26,622 nucleotides of DNA. It comes from a virus. This document shows, piece after piece, positions 23,216 to 26,622 of this stretch. Below the pieces are notes generated by a model. That model saw only the letters and a program-made list of their open reading frames with translations, was not told the origin of the DNA and made no database searches. The position numbers were made by a program, and so were the translations under genes. The stretch is from positions 1-26,622 of IMG/VR virus record IMGVR_UViG_3300042547_000060. One strand, written 5' to 3'. Positions within the stretch are counted from its first letter, which is position 1, and each line of letters begins with the position of its first letter.

Positions 23216-23309
23216 GCTCGTTGCCGCATTTTCTGTGTCTGTAGATTAACCCGTTTCTCTGGCTCGTTCTTTCTACTGTCGTCCATGTTCCGCAAACGGG
23301 GCATTTCAC
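23094..23309 (-). CDS. Small zinc-ribbon protein
   Basis: 71 residues from GTG (GTGAAATGC) with GGAG about eight bases upstream. The pattern MKCPVCGTWT...YRHRKCGNEHDFHTEE gives Cys3, Cys6, Cys28 and His32, typical of a C-x2-C...C-x3-H phage zinc ribbon of the kind often used in nucleic-acid-associated small proteins. The C-terminal 30 residues (KAKHGGARFRKLEDRP) are basic. The gene overlaps the upstream 63-residue gene by 98 nt and the next by up to 122 nt, all in different frames. The zinc motif itself is good evidence that this frame is translated. Confidence 0.7.
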   Translation of the reverse strand: MKCPVCGTWTTVERTSQRNGLIYRHRKCGNEHDFHTEERPIPKAKHGGARFRKLEDRPVDPVRSRIPTEDQ

Positions 23310-23403
23310 TTGGTGGACTCCATCCGAATTTTCTCCATGTTTGCTGTACGTCTGTTGCAGCGGCAGGAATATACCTGAATTTCGGGTCTAAGATGCTTAA
23401 CAT
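23212..23403 (-). CDS. Small hypothetical protein
   Basis: 63 residues. ATGTTAAGC overlaps the upstream gene stop, with GGAG seven bases before the ATG. The N-terminus ILDPKFRYIPAAATDVQQTW, followed by RKFGWSPPSE, resembles a group of small phage proteins that begin F-K/R-Y-x-P-A-x-x-T-D-x-x-x-T-W/F. The remainder after PPSE is basic and has no clear feature; at the DNA level it is the same stretch that encodes the zinc-binding front of the next gene. So the second half may be an extension after loss of an earlier stop. Confidence 0.6.
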   Translation of the reverse strand: MLSILDPKFRYIPAAATDVQQTWRKFGWSPPSEMPRLRNMDDSRKNEPEKRVNLQTQKMRQRA

Positions 23404-23630
23404 TTTTCTACTCCAAAAGCCTTTCTGATGAGGTCGGCAGAGTGGTACGGCTCGGCCTCGTATGCGATCTCAGCGCAGCGGTCTGCGACAAGGGCTGCGA
23501 AGCGTTCAAGCATCGGGATGCCAAACTTAAACATGTCGAAGGTGGCAAACATTCCCGTACCGTTGTCGTCTTTTTCTGTGTAGCGAATGCCACCAGCCTC
23601 CCGCGCCATACGGATGATGTCTTCTTTCAT
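23397..23630 (-). CDS. Small hypothetical protein
   Basis: 77 residues started at ATG 23630 (overlapping the upstream stop as ATGA and preceded by AAGGGGG); a longer frame to 23711 is not supported. The N-terminal MKEDIIRMAREAGG and LERFAALVADRCAE segments are typical of a common small phage protein with a short helix-turn and a C-terminal helix ending in AFGVEKC. No function known. It belongs to a chain of short overlapping genes in the early strand. Confidence 0.8.
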   Translation of the reverse strand: MKEDIIRMAREAGGIRYTEKDDNGTGMFATFDMFKFGIPMLERFAALVADRCAEIAYEAEPYHSADLIRKAFGVEKC

Positions 23631-23815
23631 GCTTGCCCCCTTGCTCGGATAGCGCGGTTTATTTCCTCGGAGTTGTTGTCGCTGATACACAAGCCCGTAA
23701 CGATGCGGCACACTGCCTCTCGCTCATCGGCCCGAACGATAGCCTCGACTGCCTTGGCGAATTCATGCACCTCCTGGTGCTTGCGCCAAAGCTCTACTAT
23801 TTCTTTGTGGATCAT
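23627..23815 (-). CDS. Small hypothetical protein
   Basis: 62 residues. ATG overlaps the stop of the upstream gene (ATGA) and the stop overlaps the next start (ATGA). The helical protein has KAVEAIVRADEREAVCRIVT followed by EINRAIRARG, a pattern of R-A-D-E-R-E-A-C and I-R-A-R-G seen in many small phage proteins whose role is not known. A purine-rich AGAGAAGAA stretch upstream may serve as ribosome site. Confidence 0.8.
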   Translation of the reverse strand: MIHKEIVELWRKHQEVHEFAKAVEAIVRADEREAVCRIVTGLCISDNNSEEINRAIRARGQA

Positions 23816-24054
23816 GTGTTCTTCTCTCTGAGCAGCTTTTCGATGTCCATGACGACATCTCGAACTTCATAGTCCCACTCTTCAATCTCAGCGTCCGTTA
23901 GCCCGACCCATGTGCGCTGTGCTGGTTGCTTCTCAGCCTGCTCGATTGCGGCGCTCAATGCGTTTATGGCTGCGCCAATTTTGTTTTCAGGCCACTGACG
24001 AGTATTTGCCAGATACAGCGCCTCCAGCGCCTGCTTCATTGCTTCGATGCTCAT
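23812..24054 (-). CDS. Small hypothetical protein with MKQALEAL motif
   Basis: 80 residues. The N-terminus MSIEAMKQALEALYLANTRQ and the IEQAEKQPAQRTWVGLTDAE segment are recurring building blocks of small phage/prophage proteins (a helix with A-L-E-A-L, then a linker, then W-V-G-L-T-D-A-E-I). The last 30 residues form a charged helix. Start and stop overlap neighbours as ATGA. Function not known. Confidence 0.82.
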   Translation of the reverse strand: MSIEAMKQALEALYLANTRQWPENKIGAAINALSAAIEQAEKQPAQRTWVGLTDAEIEEWDYEVRDVVMDIEKLLREKNT

Positions 24055-24269
24055 CTGCGACTCTTCTTCATCTTTGGCATTTCTACCGTTACCTTGCGAG
24101 GATTGATGCCCTCAAAAGCCCCGACTCTGGAGGCCAGTGAGGGGTAAGGCTCTACGCCTGTCTTGCGCTTGTCGTTGAGAACTCTAGAGGCCTGATAAGA
24201 GCGTTTCCTATCAGTCTCTAGATCTCTGAACGACAGTTGCGCCTTGTAGTCTTTGTCGAATGGGTTCAT
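24051..24269 (-). CDS. Small basic hypothetical protein
   Basis: 72 residues, rich in Arg and Lys (18 of 72 by eye), with MNPFDKDYKAQLSFRDLETD at the N-terminus and a KMKKSRR end. It is not recognised. The ATG has no clear ribosome site (GGCCACCTTTTT upstream), and a 95-base gap separates it from the cysteine-rich peptide gene. The stop overlaps the next gene (ATGA). The basic tail suggests nucleic-acid contact; this is inference. Confidence 0.65.
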   Translation of the reverse strand: MNPFDKDYKAQLSFRDLETDRKRSYQASRVLNDKRKTGVEPYPSLASRVGAFEGINPRKVTVEMPKMKKSRR

Positions 24270-24364
24270 AAAAAGGTGGCCTACTCGCTGCGTCTGTGAT
24301 AGCTAAACGGGACGGAGTTGCACCGCGACCTGACACCCGCACAGCATCCGCTTTCGGCCATTGA

Positions 24365-24514
24365 TTAGAAGCAGTTGGTCGTACAGTTGCCGAAATAACA
24401 GCAGGTAGTACATGTAACCATACGTCCATTCATGGTGTAAGTATGGGTAGAACAAGATGCCCAGGCTCCGGTGGTTACCAGGGCGATTCCAATGGCTGCA
24501 AAAAACTTCTTCAT
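24365..24514 (-). CDS. Exported six-cysteine peptide
   Basis: 49 residues, too short for usual length cut-offs. It starts ATGAAGAAG with a near-perfect Shine-Dalgarno (AGAGGTGA) just upstream, and the ATG overlaps the upstream stop as ATGA. Residues 1-19 form a classical signal peptide: KK, a hydrophobic FFAAIGIALVTTG core, and an A-W-A cut site. The predicted mature part is about 30 residues with six Cys (Cys21, 35, 38, 39, 44, 47) and Thr-rich spacing, ending N-C-F. No lipobox is seen. It is likely exported to the periplasm and disulfide-bonded. Function unknown; the pattern may have relatives in other phages, which I cannot check. Confidence 0.78.
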   Translation of the reverse strand: MKKFFAAIGIALVTTGAWASCSTHTYTMNGRMVTCTTCCYFGNCTTNCF

Positions 24515-24708
24515 GCTGTCACCTCTTTAACTTTGGCTTGGGTTTGTTCCAGGGCTTTGATCAACTCTTCAACTTGTCCTTGATCAAGAGAGATGTTCAT
24601 GCTGCCGTTGAGGGCATAGATGGACAGCAGGATCTTGTTTTGCAGCAAGGATACGAAGACGTTTTGCTCTCCGTTTTTGACTTTGACTTGCATCGTGTGA
24701 TGGTTCAT
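24511..24708 (-). CDS. Small hypothetical protein
   Basis: 65 residues, ATG overlapping the upstream stop and preceded by GGAG (GGAGAAATC). A short N-terminal beta part (MQVKVKNGEQNVFVSLLQNK) precedes a mid segment GSMNISLDQGQVEELIKALE and a helix ending KVKEVTA. A second ATG at residue 6 is also possible. The stop overlaps the exported-peptide gene (ATGA), so the two are probably translated together. Not recognised. Confidence 0.72.
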   Translation of the reverse strand: MNHHTMQVKVKNGEQNVFVSLLQNKILLSIYALNGSMNISLDQGQVEELIKALEQTQAKVKEVTA

Positions 24709-24914
24709 GATTTCTCCAGTGTGTAGTACCAGTAGGGGCCTTTGCGTTGACAGGCAATGTTGATGCCGTTTTGTCTCAACTCTGAGATGATTGAGTTGAC
24801 AGCGCAGACATTCGCATGTCTGATGATGTCCAGAGTGCTAAATTCGCCTCCAACTTCCAGCAACTTCAACACCCTGTTTAGCCGATCACTTTTATCGAGT
24901 CGGGCGCTGTTCAT
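24705..24914 (-). CDS. Winged-helix DNA-binding protein
   Basis: 69 residues. Residues 9-38 carry two helices (SDRLNRVLKLLEVGG; STLDIIRHANVCAVNSIISE), followed by LRQNGINIACQRKGPYWYYT as a beta-wing, which fits a small winged helix-turn-helix. The A-N-V-C-A-V-N-S segment would be the recognition helix. Similar phage proteins with DIIR-ANVCAVNS are known to me by pattern only. ATG is two bases after the upstream stop and has no strong ribosome site; the stop overlaps the next gene (ATGA). It may regulate early genes. Confidence 0.8.
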   Translation of the reverse strand: MNSARLDKSDRLNRVLKLLEVGGEFSTLDIIRHANVCAVNSIISELRQNGINIACQRKGPYWYYTLEKS

Positions 24915-24916
24915 GT

Positions 24917-25174
24917 TCAGAACGGCAGGTCTGCGTCATCAATGTCAGGAGCCTGACGAACTGGCTTGCGCTCTTCCTCTTCCTTCTTGGGATTGTTGAT
25001 GTAAGCCCAGCCATCCCAGCCACCCTCTTTGAGCGGGATGCTATCGATTTTGAGCATCGGGCCGTTCTTGGTGTCAATGATGCTGCCAATACGGCTATAC
25101 CGCTTCTTAACCTCACCCTGGGCATTCTTGTACTCGCCAACAACGCAGGTAATTTCTTTCAACACTTTGCTCAT
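24917..25174 (-). CDS. SSB-like mini-protein with acidic tail
   Basis: 85 residues from ATG 25174, with GGAG six bases upstream (the TTG at 25186 is not used). The N-terminal 60 residues are beta-rich (ITCVVGEYKNAQGEVKKRYS; IGSIIDTKNGPMLKIDSIPL; GGWDGWAYINN). The C-terminus ends DIDDADLPF, which copies the conserved acidic tip of bacterial SSB (DDDIPF) that docks replication and repair partners. The body is shorter than a usual OB-fold SSB, so it may be a compact or altered one. It follows the exonuclease gene in a recombination operon, which supports ssDNA binding. Confidence 0.78.
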   Translation of the reverse strand: MSKVLKEITCVVGEYKNAQGEVKKRYSRIGSIIDTKNGPMLKIDSIPLKEGGWDGWAYINNPKKEEEERKPVRQAPDIDDADLPF

Positions 25175-25175
25175 T

Positions 25176-25793
25176 TCATTCTCCAATCTTCTGTTTCAAC
25201 GCTTGCACTTTTTCTTCCACTTCAGCCAGGAACTTCTTGACTTCAGTTTCAGCCTCTTCAATCCACCTGTCATCCCGATTTACCCTAACGATGAATAGTT
25301 GGGCTTTCGGTGGAAACCGTGGGTCAAAAACAACATAGTCACACCATGGCCGGTCAGCACAGCGCATCTGCCATTGCATCTGAGCAAAGTACTTTGACTC
25401 TACCGGATTGTTGGACAGCATCACTTCCAGGAAAGTCTTGGACTCTGGGCACTTGATCTCAACCATGCCACCCTCTACCAGCCCATCAGGAGACGCTCCA
25501 GCCATCGCAATGTTCGGGTGAGTGATAAACCCCACCTCCTCCACCAGAACGCCCCTATAGGCCTCGTATGCAGCCCTGGCGAACTGCTCTTGCTCAATGC
25601 CCCACTGGATGGCCGCACTGGTGTAGCCGTCTGCTCTGTTGCCAGTGATGCGCTCCAGGACTAGCTGAGTCATGTAATGGCCGCGATCAGCGCCGTAACC
25701 GGTCTTGGTCTTCGCTAGCACTTTGTGCAGATTGCTGGCGGTGACTTTACCCAGACGCTGCTGGAACCACTCGTCGGTGCGCTGCTCATCCAC
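25176..25793 (-). CDS. YqaJ/lambda-type recombination exonuclease
   Basis: 205 residues, GTG start with AAGGAG five bases upstream; it overlaps the previous gene by eight nt. The PD-(D/E)xK core is visible: Glu67 in WGIEQE, then Asp103 (GASPDG), Glu112 and Lys114 (VEIKC), followed by the YFAQMQWQM helix. These match the YqaJ/lambda exonuclease family, which resects one strand of double-stranded DNA 5'-3' to prepare ssDNA for an annealing protein. The annealing-protein gene lies upstream in the same operon, making a Redα/β-like pair. The stop is inside the ribosome site of the SSB-like gene. Confidence 0.9.
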   Translation of the reverse strand: MDEQRTDEWFQQRLGKVTASNLHKVLAKTKTGYGADRGHYMTQLVLERITGNRADGYTSAAIQWGIEQEQFARAAYEAYRGVLVEEVGFITHPNIAMAGASPDGLVEGGMVEIKCPESKTFLEVMLSNNPVESKYFAQMQWQMRCADRPWCDYVVFDPRFPPKAQLFIVRVNRDDRWIEEAETEVKKFLAEVEEKVQALKQKIGE

Positions 25794-26013
25794 GGTAACT
25801 CCTTACTTTTAACATTTCGTCTGCCATCTCATAAGCCACTTGAGCAATGTCAATTTCGTGTTCTGCCCAATCAGGCAAAAAGCCCCCTGATTTACTCCAA
25901 ATACCCTGCAAAACTTGAGCCGCAAAGTAATCGCGCATGGTCATGCTGTTGGCATAGCCGCCGTATTTGGACAGCCATGTGTCATAAGTTTCAATTGTGT
26001 TGGTGTCTTTCAT
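25786..26013 (-). CDS. Small protein between annealing protein and exonuclease
   Basis: 75 residues when started at ATG 26013, which overlaps the annealing-protein stop (ATGA) and is preceded by GGAGAAAGCAGC. Features include TYDTWLSKYGGYANSMTMRD, YFAAQVLQGI, and a helix IAQVAYEMADEMLKVR near the C-terminus. The M-x-x-R-D-Y-F-A-A and A-x-x-A-Y-x-M-A-D-x-M-L motifs occur in a frequent small phage/prophage protein of unknown function. A role in recombination is inferred from position only. Confidence 0.85.
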   Translation of the reverse strand: MKDTNTIETYDTWLSKYGGYANSMTMRDYFAAQVLQGIWSKSGGFLPDWAEHEIDIAQVAYEMADEMLKVRSYRG

Positions 26014-26579
26014 GCTGCTTTCTCCTGTTTGGCACGAGCGATCCTGGCTGCTTTGGCCTCGATCACCTTCTTGATGGATTCCTGGTGGCCTTGGCAAGCC
26101 TCGTAGGCCTGTTTGTAGACCGTCTGAAGCTCTTCCCCGGTCACAGTGGCCTCGATGGCTGCAAGCCAATCTGTAATGTCAGGCGCATCACCCTCTGGCA
26201 GATCTTCCCCGGCATAGATGTACAGGCCCAAACCGTGTAGGCTCAGAGCCTTAGTCATGCAGCGCATGATGGCCGTATTGACCGCAAACGCATCTGGGTT
26301 AGGGATAGCCTTGTTGCGGTGATCCATAACCGGAAGCTGGCAGGTCATGGGCTTGCCAAAGATCGTCACAGTGACCCAGACCAGCGCAGTGCCTCCTGGC
26401 AGGGTCATGAACGGCTCTTCGGTGTACTGGTCGCGCTTGAAAGTCTCGACCTTGAATGTGGCTGTTGGATCAGCCTTCAGTGCTTCAGCCCAGGCCCAAG
26501 CCCACGATAAGTAGGTCAGGTTGGACTTCTTCTCGGTATGCTCGTTGACGTTAGTCTTGAGCAGATTCTCGATACTCAT
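26010..26579 (-). CDS. Single-strand annealing protein (Sak/DUF1071)
   Basis: 189 residues, ATG with AAGGAG upstream. The N-terminal KTNVNEHTEKKSNLTYLSWA and WAEALKADPTAT segments and the LPVMDHRNKAIPNPDAFAVN core followed by TAIMRCMTKALSLHGLGLYI are the signature of the DUF1071/Sak family of phage annealing proteins. These bind ssDNA and anneal complementary strands for recombination. The C-terminal ~55 residues form a basic helix (KKVIEAKAARIARAKQEK). It acts with the exonuclease two genes downstream. Its promoter must lie to the right of the window edge or in the last 43 bases, where none is obvious. Confidence 0.9.
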   Translation of the reverse strand: MSIENLLKTNVNEHTEKKSNLTYLSWAWAWAEALKADPTATFKVETFKRDQYTEEPFMTLPGGTALVWVTVTIFGKPMTCQLPVMDHRNKAIPNPDAFAVNTAIMRCMTKALSLHGLGLYIYAGEDLPEGDAPDITDWLAAIEATVTGEELQTVYKQAYEACQGHQESIKKVIEAKAARIARAKQEKAA

Positions 26580-26622
26580 CTTCTCTCCTTGAAAGACCCC
26601 GGCGGGATTGCTAGGGCATGGG

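Noticed and set aside
24211-24429. - strand open frame of 72 codons covering the 95-base gap and parts of both neighbours
   Set aside because: It overlaps the better supported exported-peptide gene and the next gene on the same strand, and its sequence has no recognisable pattern. The gap itself stays unexplained.
26590-26610. Short C/G hairpin at the right edge as a - strand terminator of an upstream gene
   Set aside because: The stem is only about five base pairs with a wobble pair, and the T-run is interrupted; the upstream gene is not in the window.

Overview
The window is part of a tailed bacteriophage (Caudoviricetes) genome with podovirus-type virion genes. The evidence is a portal gene, a scaffold and major capsid pair, a T7 gp11/gp12-like adaptor and nozzle pair, and three long internal-virion (ejection) proteins, with no tape-measure or tail-sheath gene. 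There are no tRNA genes, rRNA genes, CRISPR arrays or insertion sequences, and coding density is very high: no gap between genes approaches 300 bases. Protein styles and mid-range base composition recall phages of freshwater Gram-negative bacteria (perhaps Burkholderiales), but the host is inference only.

Layout on the + strand (late genes, 1-23000). The portal is cut by the left edge. Next comes a receptor-binding cassette (1654-6221): a collagen-like fibre, a second fibre, two paralogous short fibres and three small proteins that may be fibre chaperones. Two coiled-coil membrane proteins, two small genes, the scaffold and the major capsid protein follow (6231-9146). The capsid gene and the next small beta-rich gene are each followed by a strong intrinsic terminator. 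Then come a string of small, mostly very basic overlapping genes (9568-10805), a small beta-rich protein, the adaptor and nozzle proteins, and a collar-type fibre with HxH motifs. An HNH nuclease and a cupin gene sit between that fibre and the ejection-protein block (14723-20619). Lysis genes follow (holin, GH24 endolysin), then an HExxH protein and a calcineurin-like phosphoesterase with an N-terminal helix-turn-helix.

Layout on the - strand (22973-26579). The direction reverses at a convergent overlap near 22990. Read from the right edge, the - strand operon holds a Sak/DUF1071 single-strand annealing protein, a small gene, a YqaJ/lambda-type exonuclease, a mini-protein with an SSB-like acidic tail, a small winged-helix protein and a run of small accessory genes. 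These include a 49-residue exported six-cysteine peptide that is easily missed, and three small genes that overlap each other deeply out of frame. This strand looks like the early/recombination arm; replication genes probably lie beyond the right edge. A 95-base gap (24270-24364) holds nothing I can name.

Most genes are joined by ATGA or GTGA stop/start overlaps, so translational coupling appears to be the main organising principle on both strands. The most noteworthy items are the exported cysteine-rich peptide, the Lys-rich gene cassette, the paralogous fibre pair with conserved core and divergent tip, the HExxH protein beside the endolysin, the modular repeats in an ejection protein, and the nested overlapping genes at 22973-23403.
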